Shown one piece after another: positions 1 through 5,580 of a DNA stretch of 5,632 nt. Origin of the DNA: an uncultured bacterium (GTDB lineage Bacteria > Desulfobacterota > Desulfovibrionia > Desulfovibrionales > Desulfovibrionaceae). The notes under the pieces were generated by a model that worked only from the letters and a program-made list of their open reading frames with translations, had not been told where the DNA came from and did no database searches. The DNA lies in assembly GCA_905214305.1 (NCBI GenBank), contig CAJMLK010000086.1, forward strand, positions 1-5,632, read 5' to 3'. The position numbers and the translations under genes were made by a program. How positions within the stretch are numbered: position 1 is the first letter of the stretch; every line of letters starts with the position of its first letter.

Positions 1-24
1 GGGACCCTTTTGCAAAAGGGTCCC
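1..24. repeat. Perfect 24-bp palindrome (GGGACCCTTTT / AAAAGGGTCCC)
   Basis: Bases 1-11 are the exact reverse complement of bases 14-24, with GC at the centre, so the transcript could fold into a hairpin of about 10 bp. It may be the terminator hairpin of a gene lying to the left of the window. However, what follows on the plus strand is C-rich rather than a T-run, and the minus-strand side lies outside the window. It is best treated as an inverted repeat with possible terminator function. Confidence 0.7.
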
Positions 25-46
25 TCCCCCACACCCCCACCCCCCC
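22..46 (-). other. G-quadruplex-type motif on the minus strand
   Basis: The plus strand has four C tracts of 3, 5, 5 and 7 bases (22-24, 26-30, 34-38, 40-46), separated by 1, 3 and 1 bases. Read on the minus strand this meets the usual four-tract pattern for an intramolecular G-quadruplex with very short loops. It overlaps the right end of the perfect palindrome at 1-24. Folding is inferred from the pattern only. Confidence 0.6.
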
Positions 47-218
47 AAAACCTTTACTATTATTTCACTTTTCCACAGTAGTTTTTCCCACAACCATTTT
101 TGGCGTCAGTGCCTTCAAGGCATGCCACAAGTTCACAACCTGTCCGCTTCAGAGCGGCATTTCTAATGCCTCCGGCTGCTCTGGCCGCCGGGGGCTTTCT
201 CATTCCAGCAACATGTAT

Positions 219-223
219 GGAGG
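219..223 (+). promoter_or_regulatory. Ribosome binding site deciding the start at 228
   Basis: GGAGG lies 4 bases before the ATG at 228. An in-frame ATG at 213 lies before this site and has no comparable Shine-Dalgarno sequence, so the start at 228 is preferred. Confidence 0.75.
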
Positions 224-227
224 TGTC

Positions 228-818
228 ATGACTATCAGCCAGATCGACGTGTGGAACCGCGCCCTCGGCTTTCTGGGCGCGCGCAGTGTGGCCTCCGAGC
301 GCGAAAGCACGCCGGAGGTGCTGCAATGCCGCCTGTACTGGGATTCTGCCCGGCGTCAGGTATTGCGCGATTTTCCCTGGAGCTTTGCCCAGCGCCGGGC
401 ATGGCTGGCGCTTCAGGCCCTGCCCCCCGGCTATGCGCCGGAATACCGTTTTGCCTACGCCCTGCCCGAAAGCTGCCTCAAGGTTCACGAGGTGCGGCAT
501 GAGGGTCTTTCGCCCCGCCCTTTCTGTCTGGCAATGAGCCCCGCCGGCGACAGTTCACTGCTTGTTACCAACGCTTCGCGCGCTCTGATGCTGTACACCG
601 AGGACGTGCGCAACAGCCGCCTGTTTGACGACCTTTTCGCCCACATGCTGGCGCGCAAGCTGGCCGCCCTCATCTCCGTGCCCCTGCTCAAGGGCAGCGG
701 GCAAAAAGCCGCCGAACTTGAGCAACTTTATGCGGCCAGTCTGCCCCCGGCCAGAGGGGCCGCCGCTTCCGAGCGCAGTGACAAGCCTGCTGAAGACGCA
801 TGGCTTGCCGTGCGCTGA
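228..818 (+). CDS. Phage tail tubular protein A / gp11-like adaptor protein
   Basis: This 196-residue protein resembles the tail tubular protein A (gp11-like) family of podophages, which forms the adaptor ring between the portal and the tail. Visible features are an N-terminal helix with an RALGFLG motif (residues 11-17) and the segment CRLYWDSARRQVLRDFPWSF (34-53), matching the family pattern of Leu-rich helix followed by HPWxFA. A YALPESCLKV stretch follows (77-86), then a helical C-terminal half with LMLYTEDV (120-127) and a long Ala/Leu helix (135-152). The last 25 residues are polar and probably disordered. There is no signal peptide or membrane segment. No other phage gene is visible: a palindrome lies upstream and a convergent catalase downstream. 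It may be a prophage edge or an orphan remnant, although the reading frame is intact. The family assignment is by eye, so a related head-tail connector remains possible. Confidence 0.68.
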   Translation: MTISQIDVWNRALGFLGARSVASERESTPEVLQCRLYWDSARRQVLRDFPWSFAQRRAWLALQALPPGYAPEYRFAYALPESCLKVHEVRHEGLSPRPFCLAMSPAGDSSLLVTNASRALMLYTEDVRNSRLFDDLFAHMLARKLAALISVPLLKGSGQKAAELEQLYAASLPPARGAAASERSDKPAEDAWLAVR

Positions 819-838
819 AACGGCCAATATCGCGCAGC

Positions 839-868
839 CCGCCTGTCGCCCAGTGCCGCAACAGGCGG
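839..868. repeat. Inverted repeat after the phage-type gene
   Basis: Arms CCGCCTGT (839-846) and ACAGGCGG (861-868) are perfect 8-bp complements around a 14-base loop, starting 20 bases after the stop codon. No T-run follows directly, so a terminator role is weak. A 3'-end-protecting hairpin is equally possible. Confidence 0.5.
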
Positions 869-892
869 CAAACATCTTTCACACAGGCATGT

Positions 893-1019
893 TAGAGCAG
901 TTAACGAATGAAATGAGTTAACTGCTCTGCAATGATTTACTTGAAAATCCTTGCCACGAAATGCGAGGAGGCAGGCTTTTGCCTGCCGGAAACGAGCATT
1001 TCAAGTGTTAAATGCTCTA
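893..1019 (+). repeat. Dispersed modular repeat, copy 1 (127 bp, MITE-like)
   Basis: The element is bounded by TAGAGCA (893-899) and its exact inverse TGCTCTA (1013-1019). Inside are three stem-loops: a perfect 12-bp stem AGAGCAGTTAAC/GTTAACTGCTCT (894-905 with 917-928), GGCAGGC-TTTT-GCCTGCC (970-987), and GAGCATTT/AAATGCTC (994-1001 with 1010-1017). Bases 951-1000 match the inverse of 5230-5279 at 39 of 50 positions without gaps. The GTTAGAGC head recurs at 5453-5460 on the other strand. Short open frames through here are repeat sequence, not convincing genes. No transposase is seen. Confidence 0.7.
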
Positions 1020-1131
1020 GACAGCGCCCAAGTAAAATAGCGCTCCCCCCGGCGGACAGCAAGAGCGGTGCAGCCACCTGCCGCATCCTGCCTGCTACGC
1101 CTGTTTCGCTCAGCCACCTGCTCCGCACCCG

Positions 1132-1165
1132 AAAAAAGAGGCCCCCCGGAAATTCCGGAGGGCCT
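1132..1165 (-). terminator. Rho-independent terminator of the catalase gene
   Basis: On the minus strand AGGCCCTCCGG pairs with CCGGGGGGCCT (one A-C mismatch) around an AATTT loop (1139-1165). It is followed at once by C and six Ts (1132-1138 on the plus strand: AAAAAAG). It lies about 90 bases past the catalase stop codon, on the right strand and in the right order for that gene. Confidence 0.85.
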
Positions 1166-1256
1166 GTAAGACGCCGGTGACAGAAAAGCTGTCGTACCCC
1201 AGGGGGTCAGAAAACAGCCGGAGTCAGGCAGTCACGCTCCCTGACAGGCCGTCACG

Positions 1257-2714
1257 CTATATTTCTGCGGTGTCAATGCCGCAGGCTTTGGCAACTCCCG
1301 CCCCATAGGCCGGATCGGCCTTGGCGCAGTTGCGGATGTGGCGCAGCTTTATTTCCTTGGGGGCATCGCCAAGGTTGCGGGCCGTATTGCCAAAAAGGGC
1401 TTCCTGCTGTTCGGGCGTCATCAGACGGAACAGCTTGCCCGGCTGTTCAAAGTAGTCCGCGTCATCGCAGGGATAAGACCAGTGATCGGCATCGCCGTTG
1501 ATTTTCAAGGGCGGTTCCGCAGCTGCGGGCTGTTCCTGCCATGCCCCGTAACTATTGGGTTCATAGTTGATGTGGCCGCCATAGTTGCCGTCTACGCGCA
1601 TCTGACCATCACGATGGTAGCTGTGCATCGGGCAACGTGCCGCATTTACAGGGATAAGATGGTGGTTCACGCCCAGGCGGTAGCGCTGGGTATCGCCATA
1701 GGAGAACAGGCGTCCCTGAAGCATCTTGTCCGGTGAAAAGCTGATGCCGGGCACGATATTGGCGGGGTTGAACGCGGCCTGTTCCACTTCGGCAAAGTAG
1801 TTTTCAGGATTGCGGTTCAGTTCCAGCACGCCCACTTCGTACATGGGCACGTCTTTGTGATACCAGACCTTGGTGAGGTCAAAGGGATGGTACGGCAGCT
1901 TTTCGGCATCAACTTCAGGCATGACCTGCACAAAAAGCTTCCAGCGAGGAAAATCGCCTTTTTCAATATGCTCATACAGGTCGCGCTGGTGGCTGTCGCG
2001 ATCGCGTCCCACAAGCTCCTGCGCCTCGGCGTCGGTAAGGTTTTTGATACCCTGCTGGGTTCTGAAGTGAAACTTGACCCAGAAACGTTCGTTTTTGGCG
2101 TTGATAAAGCTGAAAGTATGGCTGCCGAAACCGTGCATATGCCGGTAGGAGGCGGGAATACCGCGATCGCTCATGACCACGGTGACCTGATGCAGGGCTT
2201 CGGGCAAAAGGGACCAGAAGTCCCAGTTGTCCTTGGCGCTGTGCATGTTGGTGCGCGGGTTGCGCTTGACCACATGGTTGAGGTCGGGAAACTTTAAGGG
2301 GTCCCGCAGAAAAAAGACGGGGGTGTTGTTGCCCACAAGGTCAAAGTTGCCTTCATCAGTGTAGAACTTGATGGCAAAACCGCGAATGTCGCGCTCGGCA
2401 TCAGCCGCGCCGCGCTCACCCGCCACGGTGGAAAAACGTACAAAAAGGTCAGTTTTTTTGCCTATCTGAGAAAAAAGAGAAGCTTTGGTGAATTGCGTGA
2501 TGTCGTGAGTGACAGTAAAGGTCCCGTAAGCGCCGGAGCCTTTGGCGTGCATGCGCCTTTCGGGGATAACCTCACGGTCGAAATGGGCCAGTTTTTCAAG
2601 AAACCATACGTCCTGCAACAACATCGGCCCACGCGGCCCGGCAGTAAGAACCCTGTTGTTGTCAGCCACCGGCGCACCGGCATTATTGGTAAGTTTGTTC
2701 TGGTCGTTCGACAT
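1257..2714 (-). CDS. katA: Monofunctional heme catalase (hydroperoxidase, small-subunit type)
   Basis: The product converts hydrogen peroxide to water and oxygen. It has 485 residues, the usual length of small-subunit (clade 3 type) catalases, and no signal peptide, so it should be cytoplasmic. The active-site signature is complete: FDREVIPERRMHAKGSGAYG carries the catalytic His56, and LVGNNTPVFF the catalytic Asn129. The heme-ligand motif RLFSYGDTQ gives the proximal Tyr339 with Arg335 nearby. The C-terminal part keeps the conserved YEPNSYG segment (384-390). The ATG at 2714 is chosen because AAGGAG precedes it by 9 bases. The frame stays open to an ATG at 2834, but that start lies inside the proposed operator and the added 40 residues do not look like catalase. 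It appears to be a single-gene unit with its own promoter, Fur-type operator and terminator. In an anaerobe it would serve survival during oxygen exposure. Confidence 0.97.
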   Translation of the reverse strand: MSNDQNKLTNNAGAPVADNNRVLTAGPRGPMLLQDVWFLEKLAHFDREVIPERRMHAKGSGAYGTFTVTHDITQFTKASLFSQIGKKTDLFVRFSTVAGERGAADAERDIRGFAIKFYTDEGNFDLVGNNTPVFFLRDPLKFPDLNHVVKRNPRTNMHSAKDNWDFWSLLPEALHQVTVVMSDRGIPASYRHMHGFGSHTFSFINAKNERFWVKFHFRTQQGIKNLTDAEAQELVGRDRDSHQRDLYEHIEKGDFPRWKLFVQVMPEVDAEKLPYHPFDLTKVWYHKDVPMYEVGVLELNRNPENYFAEVEQAAFNPANIVPGISFSPDKMLQGRLFSYGDTQRYRLGVNHHLIPVNAARCPMHSYHRDGQMRVDGNYGGHINYEPNSYGAWQEQPAAAEPPLKINGDADHWSYPCDDADYFEQPGKLFRLMTPEQQEALFGNTARNLGDAPKEIKLRHIRNCAKADPAYGAGVAKACGIDTAEI

Positions 2715-2723
2715 GGTGGTCGT

Positions 2724-2729
2724 CTCCTT
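2724..2729 (-). promoter_or_regulatory. Ribosome binding site of the catalase gene
   Basis: AAGGAG on the minus strand ends 9 bases before the ATG at 2714. It fixes this start against the in-frame ATG 120 bases upstream. Confidence 0.85.
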
Positions 2730-2813
2730 GGTTTGTCTGTGCAGTCCAGGCAAAGTTGCGGCCCCGGACTCAGTGACCGCCTTTGCATGAAGGTGACATG
2801 GATAGGCCAGTTT

Positions 2814-2838
2814 GTAAATAGTAATTATTACCATTTAC
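2814..2838. promoter_or_regulatory. Fur-family (PerR/Fur-type) operator upstream of catalase
   Basis: A 25-bp AT-rich palindrome is centred on base 2826, with 11 of 12 base pairs symmetric. The core is GTAATTATTAC, with outer arms GTAAAT and ATTTAC; only 2820/2832 break the symmetry. Size, AT-richness and the odd-spaced dyad around one central base match boxes bound by Fur-family repressors, and catalase genes are classic PerR targets. It lies 100-124 bases upstream of the catalase start and overlaps the candidate -10 box. The identity of the regulator (PerR, Fur or another) is inferred. Confidence 0.7.
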
Positions 2839-2844
2839 GAACAA
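2818..2844 (-). promoter_or_regulatory. Candidate sigma-70 type promoter of catalase
   Basis: On the minus strand TTGTTC (2839-2844) could be the -35 box and TACTAT (2818-2823) the -10 box, separated by 15 bases. That spacing is shorter than ideal. The -10 box lies inside the palindrome, so a bound repressor would block RNA polymerase. The predicted leader would be about 100 bases long. Confidence 0.42.
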
Positions 2845-2884
2845 CCGAATATCTCCTCCCCTTTTTCCTTTGTTTCAATGCACT

Positions 2885-3077
2885 GTTAGCCCAGTTTCAC
2901 TGTGAAGCTGCTCTGCGTTGCGGGAGCAGGCCACCGCTGCGAAGGCGGAAGCGCACCTTCAGTCGCTGCACCGAGGGCTGACGGAGAAAGCAGCGGAACT
3001 ACCTGTTTGCGCTGTTGCGCGACGAAGCGGGCGTGCCGTAAACCTTGGGAATGTATATTCTCAAGGTTGATCTGCCC
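2885..3077 (-). repeat. Dispersed modular repeat, copy A (about 193 bp)
   Basis: The plus strand opens with GTTAGCCCAGTTTCACTGTG, matching the inverse of copy B (GTTAGAGCCGTTTCACTTTG). It then shares TGAA..GCTCT, GCG.GAGCAG, GCGCT.TT..GCGCG, GAAGCG.GCGTGC and the hairpin with GTTGATCTGC in the same order. The terminal hairpin is a 12-bp stem with one G-T pair around a GTAT loop (3041-3068). Compared with copy B, extra sequence lies around 2934-2996, itself bounded by CCGCTGC and GCAGCGG. The end at 3077 is 12 bases from the stop codon of the SPOR gene. Strand is given with GAGCAGAT as the left end. Confidence 0.7.
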
Positions 3078-3089
3078 GGTGCGTTACGT

Positions 3090-3824
3090 CTAGTGCTTTA
3101 CGGCCGTCTTGCTGCGCAGGATGGGCTTGCCGAGACTCAGGCTCTCGCAGGCATGCACAACTTCTTCCGCTCTGGCGTCATTGCCGCGCAGCATTACAAA
3201 AACAACAAGCAGCTTGCCAGACCGCTGCATGCGGGTTCGCAGCCCGCGTCCTTCAAGGCGCTGGCGCAGACTGTCCACACTTTCTTCGTCCTTGAAGGCC
3301 CCAACCTGAAAAACATAATCGAATGTATTGCTTACAGGTTGCAGACTGTTCAGCGTCACGGGCTGTTCGCCCTGTGCCGCCGGTGTCGTCCGTCCAGCAG
3401 AAGTTGACGCCACGGGCACAGGGGTCTGAACCGGCTTGAGATTTGCCTGTGCCTGCGGCCCATGTGCCGGAGCCGGCGCCACCTCTCCGGGCTTCAACCC
3501 TTCGGCCATGCCCGGGGGCAGGCTTTCTCCCCGCAGCACCCTGGCAAATCTCAACTCTTCAGGAGCCAGAATGTGCTGCTGAGGCGCGGCTTCTTCCTGT
3601 GACTCGCCCGCAACCGCCTTGCCCTGCGCATTGCGACCTGCTGTTTGCTGCGCCCCGTGGCTCCGCCAATAGGCCCGGCCACTCATGACGCCCCCCACAT
3701 AGGCAAGCGCAATGGCCGCCACCACCAGAAAACACGCCGCCAGCAAAGAAGACGGCCGCAGACACAGGCATTTTGAAGGCTCTTCCTGGCCTGACGGTGA
3801 CTTGCCACGAAACACTGGAGACAT
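3090..3824 (-). CDS. Membrane-anchored SPOR-domain protein
   Basis: This 244-residue protein has the layout of a single-pass envelope protein. A short, partly basic cytoplasmic head (1-24) leads to one hydrophobic segment at about 26-47 (SSLLAACFLVVAAIALAYVG). A long Ala/Pro/Gln-rich linker (about 55-165), likely disordered, follows. The C-terminal SPOR domain spans about 167-239, opening with FDYVFQVGAFKDEESVDSLR and continuing with an LEGRGLRTRM strand-turn. SPOR domains bind glycan strands stripped of peptide stems, usually at division sites, so a role in envelope or septal peptidoglycan is likely. The partner is unknown. The start at 3824 has only a weak AAAGGGA ribosome site. Catalase lies downstream on the same strand, but a 375-base gap with a repeat and a separate promoter argues against an operon. 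Confidence 0.85.
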   Translation of the reverse strand: MSPVFRGKSPSGQEEPSKCLCLRPSSLLAACFLVVAAIALAYVGGVMSGRAYWRSHGAQQTAGRNAQGKAVAGESQEEAAPQQHILAPEELRFARVLRGESLPPGMAEGLKPGEVAPAPAHGPQAQANLKPVQTPVPVASTSAGRTTPAAQGEQPVTLNSLQPVSNTFDYVFQVGAFKDEESVDSLRQRLEGRGLRTRMQRSGKLLVVFVMLRGNDARAEEVVHACESLSLGKPILRSKTAVKH

Positions 3825-3935
3825 GCTTTTCCCTTTATGTACGAAGGATTACGCGCGTATTTCTTCAGAAAAATGCGCACATACCCCAACATAGCAGGCG
3901 CGCCCCCGTGCGTAAAGTGCGCCCGCAACAGCGCA

Positions 3936-3965
3936 GGCCCAAACGCTGGCCCAAACGCTGGCCCA
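3936..3965. repeat. 12-bp tandem repeat, 2.5 copies
   Basis: GGCCCAAACGCT occurs twice without change (3936-3947, 3948-3959) and is followed by a partial third unit GGCCCA (3960-3965). It lies in the divergent spacer, about 110 bases upstream of the SPOR gene start and 215 bases upstream of the exported-protein start. Confidence 0.85.
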
Positions 3966-4167
3966 GGTGATGGCCCGGTTGCCGACCCAGCCTCTGCCCA
4001 ATACTGGCCGCCCGGTCCGCCCCTTTGCACCCGGTCGGCAGTGCGGCCTCGGGCCGTCATGCAGGCACTGGCAAGGCACGCCCGCTGTCTTGCCCGGCCG
4101 ACTTGCAGGCCGCCCCCGCGCTCTGCTATGCTGGGCCTGCCGTCGTATGACGCCGGGTACTGACATC

Positions 4168-4172
4168 GGGAG
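4168..4172 (+). promoter_or_regulatory. Ribosome binding site deciding the start at 4180
   Basis: GGGAG lies 7 bases before the ATG at 4180. A second ATG at 4176, in another frame, is only 3 bases from it and leads to a short unrelated frame. The long in-frame extension back to 3967 has no such site. Confidence 0.7.
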
Positions 4173-4179
4173 AGTATGC

Positions 4180-5172
4180 ATGACCTTCAGCAATTATCCG
4201 CAGCGAATCCTGCCCTGTTTTCTCACAATTTTTATTATCCTTCTGTGGGCGGGACGCTGCCTGGCAGCCGACCCGCAAAATCTGGTCATTTCCAATGGAA
4301 CAGAAGAGGACATTCTCAATATAAGCCTGCAGAGCAAGGGTATTACGCAGTTCGCCCGGCTGGACATGGCCCCCGGCGGCAGCGATGAAATTGAAAACCC
4401 CGGCGGAACGGCAGATCTGCGGCTGGACACGGGGCTGGCGCTCTGGACGTTCCGCGCTGTGCCTGTGGGGCAGGCCGCCAGCCTTGCCTTTGGTCCCCGG
4501 CCGGAACAGATGACACTGACAACGGCCAAGGGCGTCAGCCGTCAATTCAGCGCCCGGATGCAAAGCCTCTTACCCGATGAAAACAGCGGCCCGGTCTGCA
4601 TGCTTGACCAGTTTCGGCCCGGCATGCACATGAAGGACGTATGCGCCCTGCTGGACAAAAGTCCGCCTCAAGACGACAACGATGCCGTACTGACCAGCCT
4701 TGGCTTTGCTGGCATGGTATGGGCTGCGCGGCTTTTGCCCGGTCAGGTGGAAAACGGAAATGCCGGAACCACAGGTGCGGCACGCCCCGGCGATCCCGAC
4801 CGTCTTGAGCATATGGAACTGCGCCGCAAGCTCGACGCCGCCACGCTGAACAAGCTGCTCGAAACGCTCTACGCACAGGACTACGCCCCCTGGCAGGCCG
4901 AACTGCCGGGGCTGGACGTGGATTTTGTGGAGCTGCCCAAAACAGATGCTGCGCAGCACCGGCAGATGCTCCAGCAGATACTGGACTATTTTCTTGCAGC
5001 GGGACAGGGAGAGGCGACGATCATGCTGGCTCCGGCGGCCATGCTGCCGAATCTGGCCGATGCCGATACGCCCCGGCAGGACGTGCAGCTTTTTACCCTG
5101 ACCCTGCGGCCCGCATCAAAAAATCTTATTGTGGATGTGGCCGCATATCAGGCTGGCGAGGGCGGCCGCTGA
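4180..5172 (+). CDS. Exported protein of unknown function
   Basis: I do not recognise a family for this 330-residue protein. An N-terminal Sec signal peptide is clear: NYPQR, a hydrophobic core at about 10-25 (ILPCFLTIFIILLWAG), then RCLAAD, with cleavage likely after Ala29 or Ala30. Arg before Cys27 argues against a lipobox, so a soluble periplasmic protein is more likely than a lipoprotein. Residues about 33-125 look beta-rich (NLVISNGTEEDILNISLQ onward). Residues 140-160 hold two cysteines (140, 155) around FRPGMHMKDVCALL, reminiscent of the GMT..EV..LLG pattern of BamE/SmpA-like domains, but too short to assign. The rest is helical (205-235, 256-273) and ends with two hydrophobic strands (302-323). 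The start at 4180 is chosen for the GGGAG site and because the signal peptide begins there. An upstream extension to 3967 would bury the signal. Confidence 0.8.
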   Translation: MTFSNYPQRILPCFLTIFIILLWAGRCLAADPQNLVISNGTEEDILNISLQSKGITQFARLDMAPGGSDEIENPGGTADLRLDTGLALWTFRAVPVGQAASLAFGPRPEQMTLTTAKGVSRQFSARMQSLLPDENSGPVCMLDQFRPGMHMKDVCALLDKSPPQDDNDAVLTSLGFAGMVWAARLLPGQVENGNAGTTGAARPGDPDRLEHMELRRKLDAATLNKLLETLYAQDYAPWQAELPGLDVDFVELPKTDAAQHRQMLQQILDYFLAAGQGEATIMLAPAAMLPNLADADTPRQDVQLFTLTLRPASKNLIVDVAAYQAGEGGR

Positions 5173-5229
5173 ACACGCCCCGGCCTGACATTTCGTAGTT
5201 TCTGATCCACTGGTGCATCTGTCGGCTGG

Positions 5230-5460
5230 AATGCTTGCCTCCGGCAGGCATAAAGCCGCCTGACCGCATTTTGTGGCAAGGAAATTCAGGAAAAATCCCT
5301 GCAGCCAGCTCGAGCAGATCAACCTTGCGAATGTATATTCGCAAAGCGTAAGCACGCTCGCTTCGATGCCTGACCGCGCAAGTAAATAGCGCCTGCATTT
5401 TTGCGGCTGGCCACTGCTCACGCAGTAGCCAGAGCAATTTCAAAGTGAAACGGCTCTAAC
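5230..5460 (+). repeat. Dispersed modular repeat, copy B (composite, about 231 bp)
   Basis: Left part (5230-5279): inverse of the 50-bp module of copy 1 (39/50 identical). Middle: GAGCAGATCAACC, then the hairpin TTGCGAAT-GTAT-ATTCGCAA (5325-5344), then GCACGCTCGCTTC (5353-5365), all also found inverted in copy A. A small motif GCGC-AAGTAAATA-GCGC (5376-5392) recurs just beyond copy 1 as GCGC-CCAAGTAAAATA-GCGC (1024-1043). Right part: hairpin AGAGC..TTTCA-AAG-TGAAA..GCTCT (5431-5457) ending in CTCTAAC, the inverse of the GTTAGAG head of copies 1 and A. Copy B thus joins modules that are separate in the other copies. Confidence 0.7.
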
Positions 5461-5580
5461 TCGTTACATTGGCAAGCCGCTCACGTTTTCGCCCAAAAGC
5501 CCTCGCCAGAAGTCGTCCCCGTCAAACAAACAGGAACATGCCCCTGGCGTAAACAAAAACAGGCCTCTGGCGGGGTTTTC

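Larger units (their letters stand above)
3825..4179. other. Divergent non-coding spacer
   Basis: These 355 bases separate the minus-strand SPOR gene from the plus-strand exported-protein gene, so both promoters should lie here, but no convincing -35/-10 pair stands out. The centre is GC-rich and carries the tandem repeat at 3936-3965. Open frames cross it on both strands, but none has a good ribosome site or a recognisable product. They are attributed to high GC. Confidence 0.55.

Noticed and set aside
60..500. 146-codon open frame on the minus strand overlapping the phage-type gene
   Set aside because: It lies opposite a better-supported gene, has no good ribosome site, and its translation is Ala/Gly/Arg-rich as expected of an antisense shadow in GC-rich DNA.
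2715..2834. N-terminal extension of catalase by 40 residues
   Set aside because: The added residues do not resemble catalase, the start lies within the palindromic operator, and AAGGAG is well placed for the ATG at 2714.
4066..4100. Sigma-54 promoter suggested by TGGCA and TTGC elements
   Set aside because: The distance between the GG and GC doublets is several bases too long, and alternative pairings lack the second doublet.
3967..4179. N-terminal extension of the exported protein by 71 residues
   Set aside because: It has no ribosome site at 3967, is Pro/Arg/Gly/Cys-rich, and would place the signal peptide inside the protein.
5116..5443. Two overlapping minus-strand open frames of 101 and 105 codons
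   Set aside because: They run through repeat copy B and into the end of the exported-protein gene. Their apparent similarity to the frame at 932-1180 is explained by the shared repeat module.
5538..5580. Terminator suggested by GCCCC and GGGGTTTT
   Set aside because: Only about 4-5 pairs form before mismatches and the loop would be long, so no stable stem is supported.
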